NCBI RefSeq assembly: GCF_021991925.1 | Contig: NZ_RXZI01000008.1 | Location: forward strand, 94,855-158,854 | Origin: Sutcliffiella horikoshii | GTDB taxonomy: Bacteria > Bacillota > Bacilli > Bacillales > Bacillaceae_I | Length of the DNA: 64,000 nucleotides | Reading direction: 5' to 3' | Shown here: positions 8,154 to 17,350 of the stretch, one piece after another | Layout: every line of letters starts with the position of its first letter | Numbering within the stretch: position 1 is the stretch's first letter | Notes under the pieces: model-generated | The model's input: the letters and a program-made list of their open reading frames with translations, nothing else | What the model was told of the DNA's origin: nothing | The model's database searches: none | Made by a program: the position numbers and the translations under genes

Positions 8154-9317
8154 CTACCAAATCATCTCCGCAAATTCTGGGTGGTCGATGAAAGGGTTGC
8201 GGTTTCCTTGGTAGTTTTCAAAAATAATATTATTGCGTCGGATTTCTCTTGCATCCACCGGGTCTTCGGCGTGCCATTCTAGCAGGACGGACAGTTTGCC
8301 GTGGTATGGGGCACTGCCATTGTTTACGTTATTATTAATCTCTAAATCTAGCTCCCCGCTGTCTCCTTCATAGCGAACCGCCATATAGAAGATCATGCGG
8401 GCTACGTCGCCTTTTACTTCATCACGCGGCTCCCAGGAATCATGGTCATAATAGTTTCCTGGTGCTTCAGCATGCTGGCTTCCACCGTTATCAAAATCCA
8501 GATTTCCTCTGGAGGAGTTTACCGTCACATCCGTTGGGCGCAGGTGGTGAAGGTCTGTTCCAGGCCCTTGTGTGGTACCGAAGTCGCCATGGGATTTTGC
8601 CCAAACGTGCTCGCGGTTCCAGTCGTCCACTCCGCCCCCATTTGTGTCCTTGGATTGAGAACGGCCGGTATACAGTAAAAGAACATTGTTCGAGTTTGCT
8701 GGGTCTTCATCTGTATTTCGCAACGCATCCCATACGGCACTATAGGACAGAGTCTGGTGATCGTCGATGATGTTGTGCAGCGCTTGTTTTAATTCGGATC
8801 CTGTTTTACCCTCTGCAGAACTGTAATATTCACCGTAGCTTGGTGGTGGGTCAGTAGGATCCGTTGTCCCTCCATCCACACCCTCAAATGCAGAAGCGTC
8901 TCTAACACCTGAATGAGAGAAGTAAGCGGTTAAAGAACCGGTGACCTTCAGTTTTTTTTCCATTAGATCAGGGTTGCTTTTCAATCCATAGCCTGAACGG
9001 AAGGAAGATGGAATTTGAACATAAATCATATTGGATGGGCTTGTTTCAGACGGGCTGTCGGCTAACGCTAATGCGTAGTCATTAGGGAAGTTGCTCGTAA
9101 CCACTGTATTGGTTGCGGTTGGCTGTCCCACCACATAGCCTTCCACAGTCTGAGTAGAACCGTTTTGATTGGCGTTTGCTTGACTGACAGTAAATGGAGA
9201 GTTCCAAGTGCCAGAACCTGCAGCGCTCATCTTATCAGGTACGGCGTGGGAGCATGCAAGGGTAAAAGCAAATAGGAAAATAAATAAGCCTCTGACTTTT
9301 TTGTTAAATTGATTCAA
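8154..9317 (-). CDS. Secreted endonuclease I family protein with N-terminal OB-like domain
   Basis: The product is about 387 residues: a signal peptide with the core GLFIFLFAFTLACSHA, an N-terminal YhcR-like/DUF6359 OB-fold region (WNSPFTVSQA to about residue 140), then an endonuclease I domain. The active-site stretch is WNREHVWAKSHGDFG, with LHHLRPTD and GNLDFDNGG following, as in Bsn/YurI-type extracellular nucleases. The start is taken as TTG at 9317 because AGGAGGAG lies 6-7 bases upstream; the frame runs on to 9470 but that extension is low-quality repeat sequence. It probably degrades external nucleic acid for nutrient recovery. Confidence 0.85.
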   Translation of the reverse strand: MNQFNKKVRGLFIFLFAFTLACSHAVPDKMSAAGSGTWNSPFTVSQANANQNGSTQTVEGYVVGQPTATNTVVTSNFPNDYALALADSPSETSPSNMIYVQIPSSFRSGYGLKSNPDLMEKKLKVTGSLTAYFSHSGVRDASAFEGVDGGTTDPTDPPPSYGEYYSSAEGKTGSELKQALHNIIDDHQTLSYSAVWDALRNTDEDPANSNNVLLLYTGRSQSKDTNGGGVDDWNREHVWAKSHGDFGTTQGPGTDLHHLRPTDVTVNSSRGNLDFDNGGSQHAEAPGNYYDHDSWEPRDEVKGDVARMIFYMAVRYEGDSGELDLEINNNVNNGSAPYHGKLSVLLEWHAEDPVDAREIRRNNIIFENYQGNRNPFIDHPEFAEMIW

Positions 9318-9440
9318 ACCATTTCTCCTCCTCGTGGTTGCTTCCTTACTTAAATAGCGTACATCAGGTGGTTTGAAAATTGTGTAAAAATTGTGTAAAT
9401 GGTGATAAATGAGGCTTTTAGCATGTGTGGTGGAAACGCG

Positions 9441-9468
9441 GGAGTCCAGGGGACAGGCACCGTGACCC
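9441..9468 (-). repeat. Dispersed GGTGCCTGTCCCC-type motif
   Basis: On the minus strand this reads GGGTCACGGTGCCTGTCCCC, the most complete copy of the dispersed motif in the window. It lies between the divergent endonuclease and AztD-like genes. Confidence 0.6.
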
Positions 9469-9554
9469 ATTCATGTCCTAAGAATTTCGATTAATGGTGA
9501 TAGAAGACTGTTCCTAAAAACTCTTGACGAAACCAACGGGGGAGGGTAATATAC

Positions 9555-9575
9555 AAATCGTAATGATTACTATTT
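9555..9575 (+). promoter_or_regulatory. Zur box
   Basis: The 21-bp dyad AAATCGTAAT-G-ATTACTATTT matches the B. subtilis Zur consensus at all but one position. It lies 41 bases before the start of the zinc lipoprotein gene, where it would block transcription when zinc is plentiful. Confidence 0.9.
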
Positions 9576-9595
9576 AAAGGATGGAGGATTAAAAA

Positions 9596-10891
9596 TTGAA
9601 TAACTTAAAGGTATTTATTTTGTTATTACTTGCTATGTTTTTGGTTGCAGGGTGTAGTGGAAACGCTACAACTTCAGAGAAACCAGAATCAGAAAGCAAA
9701 ACGGAAGTGAATGAAGAGCAAACAGAAGAAGACGATGAACACAATCACGAAGAAGATAGCCATGAAGTTGTAGACGGAACAAGGGTGGCAATTGGATATG
9801 ATGGAGGCGTCATAATTGCAGACAGTAACTTTACCATCTTGGAAACGTTGGAAACAGGCACAAGTGCCATCGCGCTTGCAGCAGATCATCGTCATGCCTT
9901 CCTAAATGATCGAGAAGAAGGGGTGATCAAACTTCTTGATCTAGGAGTGTGGACAGAAGAACACGGGGACCATGGCCATACATATGCAGAAGAACCAGCT
10001 TTATCTACATACAGCATAAATGGTGAAAAACCTACCCATTTTACCGGGCACGGTAATAAGACAGCTATCTTTTATGATGGAGATGGATCTACTGAAATCT
10101 ATACAAACAAAAGTCTAAAGACAGATGCAAAACCTACCCCACTATTAACGATCCCTGGGATTGAACATCATGGAGTGGCGGTCCCACTAACAAACGGAAA
10201 TTATGCCGTTTCTTATACAGATGAACATGATCCTCAGACGCTCCCAGAAGGTATCATTATTTATGATAAAGAAGGGGAAGAAATAACACGCTTCGATTCT
10301 TGCCCTGGTCTACATGGAGAAGCTTCTAGTGGATCAAAGGAAGATGAAATAGTGGCTTTCGGCTGTGAAGGGCAAGTTTTTCTTTATTCTTCTCATGACA
10401 ACGAAGGCCTGGAGCTAGCACTGCCAGATGAAGAGGCACGTGTGGGTACTATTAAGAGCGACGACGGTAGCCTATATATGTTAGGAAACTACAGCAGCAA
10501 GGACTTCCCAGAACTAAATACCAATATCACCATTATTAATACAATCGACAAGTCCCTTCAAACCATGGACATCGGCACGCGCTATGCCGGTGCAATGGCT
10601 GTTAGTAGAACGGGAGATGGATATGTTCTCGGAATCGACGGGGTTCTTTACCAGATTGATTTGGCAAAGGGTGAAATCAAATCTGAGGTGCAGGTCGTGG
10701 ATGCATTTGAGATAGTGGAAGGGCATGGACATGGTACCGTTTATCCGACTATTGCGTTGATGGAAGAAGGTATTCTAGTTACGGATCCTGCTGACAATAA
10801 AATATTGCTAGTGAAGGATGACAATGTGGAAACTGTATTATCATTAGATGTACAGCCAACTAGCATTCTATCGGTGAGTGCTTCTCATTAA
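9596..10891 (+). CDS. aztD: Zinc-binding lipoprotein, AztD-like metallochaperone
   Basis: A 431-residue surface lipoprotein: signal peptide and lipobox LVAGC (Cys20), an acidic His-rich linker (EDDEHNHEEDSH at about 46-57), then a beta-propeller-like body with further His motifs HGDHGH and EGHGHGT. AztD-type proteins hand zinc to the binding protein of a zinc ABC importer. The start is TTG with GGAGG 8 bases upstream. The Zur box directly upstream supports a role in zinc starvation. No zinc importer genes are adjacent, so the partner would be encoded elsewhere. Confidence 0.85.
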   Translation: MNNLKVFILLLLAMFLVAGCSGNATTSEKPESESKTEVNEEQTEEDDEHNHEEDSHEVVDGTRVAIGYDGGVIIADSNFTILETLETGTSAIALAADHRHAFLNDREEGVIKLLDLGVWTEEHGDHGHTYAEEPALSTYSINGEKPTHFTGHGNKTAIFYDGDGSTEIYTNKSLKTDAKPTPLLTIPGIEHHGVAVPLTNGNYAVSYTDEHDPQTLPEGIIIYDKEGEEITRFDSCPGLHGEASSGSKEDEIVAFGCEGQVFLYSSHDNEGLELALPDEEARVGTIKSDDGSLYMLGNYSSKDFPELNTNITIINTIDKSLQTMDIGTRYAGAMAVSRTGDGYVLGIDGVLYQIDLAKGEIKSEVQVVDAFEIVEGHGHGTVYPTIALMEEGILVTDPADNKILLVKDDNVETVLSLDVQPTSILSVSASH

Positions 10892-10940
10892 TAGTAAGGA
10901 TTTTAGTGCGACACCCCTGTTAATGACCAAAGTTATTCTG

Positions 10941-10984
10941 GCCCTGTTTGCCCTATTCTTTTATAGGTGCAAACAGGGCTTTTA
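10941..10984 (+). terminator. Terminator after aztD-like gene
   Basis: A strong stem, GCCCTGTTTGC with GCAAACAGGGC, followed by TTTTA. Confidence 0.85.
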
Positions 10985-11074
10985 CTATTCTGTAAAAAGA
11001 ATAAATGAAAAGATGGACACTCACCTATCCCTTTAGCTTTCAATATACTAAATATGCTTTAGGAGGTAAGTGAG

Positions 11075-11824
11075 ATGAAAAAACTGTACCAAAACGATCC
11101 TTCAGATATGAAATTGTTAGCACCTTGGCAGAGAAAGGCACTGGAAAGGTTTGAAGCTAAGATAAAAGACAAAGAGATGCCTTTCCCTTGCATACCTGCC
11201 ACACAAGGATTTGCCATGAATCAGTTTCGCTATGGTTTTGCCGGGGACCCAAGAAGTGATAAAGCGATTGAAGAACTGGGAGAACTGTTGGCTTTCTATA
11301 CGGAATCTGCCAAGAAATATGAAACATACACCTCGCTGCTCGTATTCTTTGAAACTCCTTTTGAGGTGAAAGAATCCCTTTCAACAGATCAATGGGAAGA
11401 ACTGTTTTGGAGACAGCTGAAGGTGTTAGCCCAAATAGATGAAATAGAATGGCCGGCACAAATCCCTACCGACCCGCATCATCCATTATGGGAATTTTGT
11501 TATCATGGAGAACGATATTTCATGTATTGCGGAACTCCCTCTCATAAAAATCGAAAAAGCAGGCACTCAGAGGATTACTTACTTGCCATTACCCCGAGAT
11601 GGGTGTTGGAGAAATTCGGCAAGCAAGAAGAATATGCACGAAAAATCAGATCGCAAGTGCGAAAAAGGTTGGAGAATTACGATAGCATCGATATTCACCC
11701 AGCCCTTAACAGCTACGGTAACCCGGAAAACTATGAATGGAAGCAATATTACCTACATGATGACGATACTGCCCTATCGAAATGTCCTTTTCATCGCAAT
11801 ATAAAAGCATCCAAAAAAATATGA
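11075..11824 (+). CDS. YqcI/YcgG family protein
   Basis: A 249-residue cytosolic protein of the YqcI/YcgG family, whose biochemical role is not established. Recognisable blocks are PFPCIPATQGFAMNQFRYGF (about 36-55), HHPLWEFCYHGERYF (about 138-152) and the C-terminal LSKCPFH. The cysteines in FPCIP and KCPFH are conserved in the family as far as recalled. TAGGAGGTAAG precedes the ATG. The gene stands alone between two terminators. Confidence 0.8.
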   Translation: MKKLYQNDPSDMKLLAPWQRKALERFEAKIKDKEMPFPCIPATQGFAMNQFRYGFAGDPRSDKAIEELGELLAFYTESAKKYETYTSLLVFFETPFEVKESLSTDQWEELFWRQLKVLAQIDEIEWPAQIPTDPHHPLWEFCYHGERYFMYCGTPSHKNRKSRHSEDYLLAITPRWVLEKFGKQEEYARKIRSQVRKRLENYDSIDIHPALNSYGNPENYEWKQYYLHDDDTALSKCPFHRNIKASKKI

Positions 11825-11828
11825 CGGA

Positions 11829-11857
11829 AAAAAGCGCAATGGGGTGTTGCGCTTTTT
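11829..11857. terminator. Bidirectional terminator
   Basis: AAAAAGCGCAA/TTGCGCTTTTT with a 7-base loop, between convergent genes. Confidence 0.85.
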
Positions 11858-11886
11858 CTGTGGGCAGGAAAAAAACGAGACAAAAA

Positions 11887-12333
11887 TCACTCTTTAAGTT
11901 CCAAATAATAATGATAAAACTCCTCGTCCTTCTTATAACCATTTCTCTCATATAATCGCTGTGCCCCTTCATTGTCTGGGGTAGTTTCTAATGTAATACT
12001 TTTAGCATCAGTCTCACGGGCGAAATCCTGTGCTTTTTGTAAAAGCTTTTCTCCGACTCCTTGATTTCTAGCTTTTGCATCTACAAACATATCATTTAAT
12101 ATCCATGCGCTTTTCATGGAGATGGATGAAAAGGTAGGGTAAAGTTGGGTGAATCCGACGTCTTCATCGCTTATTTTTGCAACGAATATCACCGAATCCT
12201 CGTTTTCTAAACGACTTTTTATGAAGGTTTTAGCCCCTTCTAGATCGGATATTTGCTTATAAAAAATGCGATACTTGTTAAATAATTGTGAAACGCCTTC
12301 TAGATCTTTTGAGGTAGCTTGATAGATTTCCAT
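11887..12333 (-). CDS. GNAT N-acetyltransferase
   Basis: A 148-residue acetyltransferase. The acetyl-CoA binding motif is ARNQGVGEKLLQKAQ (about 92-106), and the C-terminal RLYERNGYKKDEEFYHYYL is typical of the group close to aminoglycoside/diamine-type GNATs. GGGAGAG precedes the ATG. It is divergent from the Lrp-type regulator, whose palindromic operator lies in the shared spacer, so that regulator may control it. The acceptor is unknown. Confidence 0.8.
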   Translation of the reverse strand: MEIYQATSKDLEGVSQLFNKYRIFYKQISDLEGAKTFIKSRLENEDSVIFVAKISDEDVGFTQLYPTFSSISMKSAWILNDMFVDAKARNQGVGEKLLQKAQDFARETDAKSITLETTPDNEGAQRLYERNGYKKDEEFYHYYLELKE

Positions 12334-12448
12334 TTTAGATATTCTCTCCCTTGCTTCAGGTTAGTTATATTTTATAGGGAGAATGGTTTTCTTTACATAA
12401 ACTTTTGAAGGTTATCTGCAAAAGTTGCCTGCTATTTTATTATAATAA

Positions 12449-12462
12449 AAGGTAATTACCTT
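12449..12462. promoter_or_regulatory. Palindrome AAGGTAATTACCTT, candidate Lrp-family operator
   Basis: A perfect 14-bp palindrome lies 29 bases before the Lrp-type gene, in the divergent spacer. Autoregulation through such dyads is usual for Lrp/AsnC proteins; here it is inference. Confidence 0.5.
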
Positions 12463-12490
12463 AATTTTTACGGCTGTGGAGGGAAGTAGC

Positions 12491-12928
12491 TTGGATGAGA
12501 TAGATCAGAATATACTTAAACATCTTCAGGAAAATGCAAGGATATCCATGACGGAACTAGGAAAGAGGGTTGGGCTTTCCACCCCAGCAACAAATGAGCG
12601 GGTGAAAAAGCTTGAAGATAAAGAAGTGATAAAAGGATACAGGGCTATCATCGACCCTGAAAAACTAAATAAAAATGTAACAGCCTACATTCTATTTGAT
12701 ACAAAACAAGGGAAGAAATTCAGGGATTTTTGCAAAGAGCATCCGATCGTAATAGAGTGCCATAGACTGGCTGGCCAATACAGTTATTTAGTGAAGGTGG
12801 TTGCGGAATCAGTGAAGATACTTGAGGAATTCATTGATGCTACATTGCCTTTTGGCGAGCCGTCTACTTTGATAAAATTATCTTCTGTGGTGGAATTTAA
12901 GTCTCTAACTAATGATCTTAAGACCTGA
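12491..12928 (+). CDS. Lrp/AsnC family transcriptional regulator
   Basis: A regulator of about 145 residues: an N-terminal HTH (DEIDQNILKHLQENARISM, then LSTPATNERVKKLE) and a C-terminal RAM/ligand-binding domain ending SSVVEFKSL. TTG at 12491 is the preferred start because GGAGGG lies about 8 bases upstream; a GTG at 12476 would overlap that site. The family forms octamers around DNA and senses amino acids. The likely targets are its own promoter and the divergent acetyltransferase. Confidence 0.85.
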   Translation: MDEIDQNILKHLQENARISMTELGKRVGLSTPATNERVKKLEDKEVIKGYRAIIDPEKLNKNVTAYILFDTKQGKKFRDFCKEHPIVIECHRLAGQYSYLVKVVAESVKILEEFIDATLPFGEPSTLIKLSSVVEFKSLTNDLKT

Positions 12929-12948
12929 TTTTACTTGGAGTTGTTTAA

Positions 12949-13000
12949 AAGGGAACCTCCCCATACTCCTATATTTGCTGGAGGAATGCTTTGTTCCCTT
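12949..13000 (+). terminator. Weak terminator-like hairpin
   Basis: AAGGGAAC pairs with GTTCCCTT across a 36-base interval that itself holds CCTCC/GGAGG. There is no strong T-run. Confidence 0.35.
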
Positions 13001-13171
13001 AATGTTTCGCGAAAACCAGTACATATTCCTCATTGAGAAGTAAATTTTATGAATATTTAGTTAATTATAACTATTGTTAATTTACTGTAAGATAAAGTAA
13101 AATATTTCTAATCTTGTATAAAGCTTCTAAGAGTCATTTTACATATAAAAAAATTATAAGGAGGTTGGAAA

Positions 13172-14461
13172 ATGAAAAAGAAGTTTCCTGTTGCTTTTGG
13201 ATTATGGTCTTTAGTGATTGTCTTGTTGATGAGCACAACGTTTAATGTATCAGCAAGCGAAAAGAGTCCAGCAAATGGGGAGAAAGCAGAGTATGAAGGA
13301 TGGTTAACAGAGGTCGCGGACACGAGAAACCTAGATATCACCCCAGTTGTTACTGGTCAGATCTTGGACTATGGCGGGGGACAAGCAGCGAAAAATGCTG
13401 CTGTGTATCTTCAGGCATGGCCTAGTTCAGAGAAACTTGGTTCGATGAAAGAAGGTGACACGTTTGAACTCGTTCCGATTGCTAAAACCGTAACAGATTC
13501 GAATGGATATTTTAAGCTTAGTATTGACCCAAGTATAGACATATCTGATTTATGGTCTGAAGACGGAACGATGGATGTCGACATCGTTGCTTGGACAGAG
13601 TCAGGAACGGTAACCTATAGCTTTAGTATCGAACCCACACAAAAGGACAGTGAAAATAATCCTTTTGGAGCGCAAGTTGACCACACTACTGGTAAGATAG
13701 TCAATTCAATCGGTGTTAATTTGCAATTGAACAATCCGTCAGCTTCCACAGTAGAAGGAGAAGAAGTAGTCTCTGAAATGGATACGGGACTTTACACAGA
13801 AGTGGGAAATACTTCATTACCAGCAGACTTTTCAAATGGCTGTCCAACCACAGGTACTAAATTGGTTCAAAATTTAGGAGATCGATTGGTGAATGTAGGC
13901 TCCATTCATACTGCAACAAGTGGAAAGAATATGAAATTTACGTATTCTGGAAGTGCTTCAAGTACTTTGGGTGTCGGTATTTCCGCTTCTGGTAAATATG
14001 GATCGTTTAGTTCAAGTGGTACAGTTACCAGATCAAGAAGCAATACGACTACGTGGCCTTGGTACACGTCAGCCACGTCACGTCATCTGGATACGTACTT
14101 CTCATATGGAAAATATTGCACGACAACTCGTAGCCCAGGCCCAAGTTTTTCTTGGTCTGTGAGGCCAATTAAACATGAAGGGGGAACGAATCATCGAAGC
14201 GTAAGTGTTCCTTCCACATCCAGTAGTTACTGTGTACCATACAGATCGGCTGGAAGTGGCGGAGAAAAGGCGAGTACAAAAACTATAACATGGTCTAATG
14301 GCGCTAAGCTTAGCGGAGCAATTGGCATTGACTTGTCCAGCCAAACCGGCTACACAACGAATGCCAAAATAGAATATGTATTTAAAACCGCTGGCAGACT
14401 ATGCGGTACACATGATAAACCAAATGGGTCCCCGAAACGCTTGGTGATGAGGTCGTTATGA
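13172..14461 (+). CDS. Secreted protein, unknown function
   Basis: A 429-residue secreted protein with a signal peptide (about 1-29, cleavage near NVSASEK). Residues about 50-150 look like a carboxypeptidase-regulatory/transthyretin-type beta domain (VTGQILDYGGGQAAKNAAVY, then TVTDSNGYFKLSI). The rest is Ser/Thr/Gly-rich beta structure with several Cys, ending IEYVFKTAGRLCGTHDKPNG. AAGGAGG precedes the ATG. It overlaps the following lipoprotein gene by ATGA, so the two products are made together and may form a surface complex. No function is recognised. Confidence 0.7.
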   Translation: MKKKFPVAFGLWSLVIVLLMSTTFNVSASEKSPANGEKAEYEGWLTEVADTRNLDITPVVTGQILDYGGGQAAKNAAVYLQAWPSSEKLGSMKEGDTFELVPIAKTVTDSNGYFKLSIDPSIDISDLWSEDGTMDVDIVAWTESGTVTYSFSIEPTQKDSENNPFGAQVDHTTGKIVNSIGVNLQLNNPSASTVEGEEVVSEMDTGLYTEVGNTSLPADFSNGCPTTGTKLVQNLGDRLVNVGSIHTATSGKNMKFTYSGSASSTLGVGISASGKYGSFSSSGTVTRSRSNTTTWPWYTSATSRHLDTYFSYGKYCTTTRSPGPSFSWSVRPIKHEGGTNHRSVSVPSTSSSYCVPYRSAGSGGEKASTKTITWSNGAKLSGAIGIDLSSQTGYTTNAKIEYVFKTAGRLCGTHDKPNGSPKRLVMRSL

Positions 14462-15012
14462 TTCGAGTAAAGTCCCTCTTATTGCTCACCTTCCTTTTAT
14501 TCATCAGTGGATGCACGAACTCAAATCCAGTCGGAAGCAGTTTGAATCTTGGCGAGACACCGGGAATGGACTGTGTACCTGGAGGGGATGGAGTGAGCAG
14601 AATGTTTGGGGATACATTTCTCATTCATGAGGGAGAAGGGGAAATCACAATTACTGATATCTCTTTGGTAAATGCTGATGGCCTGGAACTTAAAGAGGCG
14701 GTTCTGGTAAAGCTCAACCCTGATGAAGCGCTTCTAGGATTTGGTGAGTGGCCACCAACAGACACCCCAGAATTTCCACTGCCGGAGAATTGGGATGATC
14801 GAATTGAAGCGGTTGATGCGAAAATTCAACCAAATGATAAATGGAATCTTGTATTTGCCTTAACTTCCACTTCCCCTGATACTGGTTCAGCTGATGCAGT
14901 TAAGATTGAATACAAGGACTCTGCAGGAAAAACCTTTGAGCAAGAAACACTTATTCGCTATTTTATTACTTCCAGTAAGTGCGAGGAAGTTTTAAAGACT
15001 AACCCTCTGTAG
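14458..15012 (+). CDS. Lipoprotein, partner of the upstream secreted protein
   Basis: A 184-residue lipoprotein: signal peptide MIRVKSLLLLTFLLFISGC with lipobox ISGC (Cys19), then a short linker and an all-beta body with one later Cys pair candidate (DCVPGG and SSKCEE). The start codon overlaps the previous stop (ATGA), which indicates translational coupling. The family is not recognised; the context suggests it anchors or assists the secreted protein encoded upstream. Confidence 0.7.
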   Translation: MIRVKSLLLLTFLLFISGCTNSNPVGSSLNLGETPGMDCVPGGDGVSRMFGDTFLIHEGEGEITITDISLVNADGLELKEAVLVKLNPDEALLGFGEWPPTDTPEFPLPENWDDRIEAVDAKIQPNDKWNLVFALTSTSPDTGSADAVKIEYKDSAGKTFEQETLIRYFITSSKCEEVLKTNPL

Positions 15013-15018
15013 AGTATA

Positions 15019-15053
15019 AAAGACAGTTCCCTTTATAGGGGGGAACTGTCTTT
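15019..15053 (+). terminator. Terminator of the secreted protein/lipoprotein operon
   Basis: A 13-bp perfect stem (AAAGACAGTTCCC/GGGAACTGTCTTT). Confidence 0.85.
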
Positions 15054-15091
15054 GTCTTGGTAAGAGCCTAGAAATATGAGAGGGTAAGTAA

Positions 15092-15961
15092 TCAATTCGG
15101 CTCCACATGTACATGAACATCATGAACACCGTGCTCCAACATCAAAATCGTTTCTACACGGGTTGCGATATCATGTGCTTCTACAATGTCCAGTGTGGAT
15201 TTTACAAGGATGACGACATCGATGACTTCGTTGTTTCCGTAGTTACGACCGCGTATCTCCTTTACACCTTTTACCCCAGGGAGCTGGGTGATGATAGACT
15301 CATAGTGTTGTATTTTCTTTTCATCAAACCCATCAGATAGCTCATGCGAAGCTTCACGAAAAATTCCCCATGCGGTTTTAACTATCAATAGTCCAACAAG
15401 GATGGCTGTCAAGGTATCCAACCAAGGCATACCAAGCTGCGAGCCGACTATTCCGATTGCCGCCCCGATACTTACCCAGGCGTCGGAGATATTATCTTTT
15501 GCCGCGGCCATCACGGACTTACTGTTTATTTTCAGCGCAAGCTTTTTGTTATAACGGTATACCAAATACATGACGACAGCGGAAAACAAAGCAACATAGG
15601 CTGCCAACACATTTGGCGCTTCCTTGCCACCTTCAAACATGGAGCGGAAAGCATCTAAAACGACTTGAATGCCGACTACGGCCATAATAAAAGAAGCGAT
15701 CATGGCAGCGATGGTCTCACTTTTCCAATGGCCATAGCCATGATCTTTATCTGGAGGTCTCTGCGAAAGTTTGAGTCCTATAAGCACTGCGAGAGATGCG
15801 ATGATATCGGTTGTATTGTTGAGTCCATCCGCCTTCAAGGCAGCTGAATTGGTCATAAAACCAACCACTAGCTTTAAAATGGACAGACATATGTATGCGA
15901 CAATGCTGATGATTGCTCCGCGTTCCCCTAATTTAAGGTTATTATATTTTTCTTGTTCCAT
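15092..15961 (-). CDS. Cation diffusion facilitator, probably Mn2+ exporter
   Basis: A 289-residue CDF exporter with six membrane segments and a C-terminal ferredoxin-like domain ending HDVHVHVEPN. Site-A residues appear as NNTTD in TM2 and DNISD in TM5, the N-D/D-D set found in manganese CDFs such as MntE, and HGYGHWKSE follows TM2. It would expel Mn2+ in exchange for protons. The start is ATG at 15961 with GGGAGG upstream; the longer frame to 16063 has no start signal. Confidence 0.85.
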   Translation of the reverse strand: MEQEKYNNLKLGERGAIISIVAYICLSILKLVVGFMTNSAALKADGLNNTTDIIASLAVLIGLKLSQRPPDKDHGYGHWKSETIAAMIASFIMAVVGIQVVLDAFRSMFEGGKEAPNVLAAYVALFSAVVMYLVYRYNKKLALKINSKSVMAAAKDNISDAWVSIGAAIGIVGSQLGMPWLDTLTAILVGLLIVKTAWGIFREASHELSDGFDEKKIQHYESIITQLPGVKGVKEIRGRNYGNNEVIDVVILVKSTLDIVEAHDIATRVETILMLEHGVHDVHVHVEPN

Positions 15962-16080
15962 GGTTTTCCTCCCTGATTTGCACTTACATATAATAGCAAG
16001 CAGCAATCGAGTGGGTCTAGAGCAACCTTTTTGCCCTATGGTATATGAATGGGAGGCTTGCAAATAAGTTGCACAAGGTC

Positions 16081-16127
16081 AAAGGGAGGGGCACTTCGAC
16101 CCAGTGGGTCAAGGTGCCTCTCCCTTT
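16081..16127 (-). terminator. Long hairpin at the 3' end of the small membrane gene
   Basis: Two 22-base arms with three mismatches and a 3-base loop; it overlaps the stop codon of the minus-strand gene. The right arm contains GGGTCAAGGTGCC, related to the dispersed motif. Confidence 0.6.
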
Positions 16128-16392
16128 AGCCTTCCAGTATACTCTCCTTGCCATTAAATAGGACGATGATCTGTGTACGGCGCCTCCGCGCCAACCTGTA
16201 TTGATGGAGAGTTTGAAAAAGGTAATAGAAAAGAAAGTAAAGGACTGCGATTCCGTTTAGGGTAAGTCGGAATAGTAGCATGGGAAGTGGTTCAACCAAT
16301 CCACTCATCAAAAAAGAAATCACCCAGCACCCTACCAATATCCAGAAACCAATCCAATATCCAAAGGTCCCGCTCTTCTTAAGCTGTTCCAT
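16126..16392 (-). CDS. Small membrane protein, unknown function
   Basis: An 88-residue protein with two predicted membrane helices (about 11-30 and 38-62) and an Arg-rich segment LARRRRTQ after the second, which places that end in the cytoplasm. GGAGGTG precedes the ATG by about 5 bases. The stop codon lies inside a long hairpin. No family is recognised. Confidence 0.6.
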   Translation of the reverse strand: MEQLKKSGTFGYWIGFWILVGCWVISFLMSGLVEPLPMLLFRLTLNGIAVLYFLFYYLFQTLHQYRLARRRRTQIIVLFNGKESILEG

Positions 16393-16579
16393 CCTGCACC
16401 TCCAGATGTAATATGCAACGTGATGTCGTTACAAAGCGTATGTGAGGTGGACGGTGAATAGAACGGGGAGGGAGGTGGATCTTATTTACAAGCAAAGACC
16501 TTGTTCTAGGTGGAGGAATGTGGAAAAATGTAGAAGTATGATAGGTTAATTGTTTTTAAAATAGGAGGGGCTAAATTAT

Positions 16580-17215
16580 ATGAAGAAGTGGAAGGCCATT
16601 CTTTATTTTAGCGTTGCCATGAGTATGCTTGCAGGCTGCGCTACGGATGTAAACGAGAATGCCAACAATACTGGTGCACCAACTGTTGGTGAATCAGAAA
16701 ATGAAGCAGCGAATGAGGGTACAACCGGGCATGAAAAGGAGGAGGCATCAGAAGAAGAGCCTCAACACAGTGATAGGAATGAAGCAGAGTCTGAAAGGGA
16801 GGACCAATCCCCCTTATCCGACTACTCCAGTGAACAAATCGAGTATGCTCGAGTTTGGATGCAGCTGGGACCTAATCAGGACGTAGATGGATTATATGTA
16901 GAACAGATTCCTGCTGGGACAAAGCTAGATCCGGAAGGTGATATAGAGGTTACTTACCCGGAGGATGTGATTCAGATAACAGGTAGCAGATTAGTAGATG
17001 GAATCGTTACATATAGTGGAAACGGGGACGGGACGATTTATGTTTACGAGATTCCACGCCGCTGGTATGGTGGCATGGCCCCGCCAAAGGATTTAGATAA
17101 AGAGAAAGTTCGTGAAGACATGGAGACCATTTTGGCTAACAAGGAACTTGTGTATGTAGAGCCGGGGGAAGATGCGGAAGTCCTTAGGTTGATAGAGAAG
17201 TTGCAGCTTCCATAG
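16580..17215 (+). CDS. Lipoprotein with acidic linker
   Basis: A 211-residue lipoprotein: lipobox MLAGC (Cys20), then a low-complexity Glu/Asn-rich linker to about residue 85, then a compact C-terminal domain beginning SDYSSEQIEYARVW and including PEDVIQITGSRLVDG and a Trp-Tyr-rich loop IPRRWYGGMAPP. AGGAGGGG lies upstream of the ATG. The C-terminal domain recurs in Bacillus surface lipoproteins of unknown function. It stands alone. Confidence 0.7.
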   Translation: MKKWKAILYFSVAMSMLAGCATDVNENANNTGAPTVGESENEAANEGTTGHEKEEASEEEPQHSDRNEAESEREDQSPLSDYSSEQIEYARVWMQLGPNQDVDGLYVEQIPAGTKLDPEGDIEVTYPEDVIQITGSRLVDGIVTYSGNGDGTIYVYEIPRRWYGGMAPPKDLDKEKVREDMETILANKELVYVEPGEDAEVLRLIEKLQLP

Positions 17216-17350
17216 TTCTTTAGCAGCCAATTGTAAGGTGCACGGCATAAAACGAACAAAAGGGAATATATAGTATCTTATGGAATGGTAGGTGGAGGGA
17301 TCCGTTAGCGCCAGGTTGTTCAATTAATTTTGGAGTGGAGTGATCATAAG

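Noticed and set aside
9318..9470. N-terminal extension of the endonuclease I protein to 9470
   Set aside because: It reads through a dispersed repeat, and the ribosome binding site and signal peptide place the start at TTG 9317.
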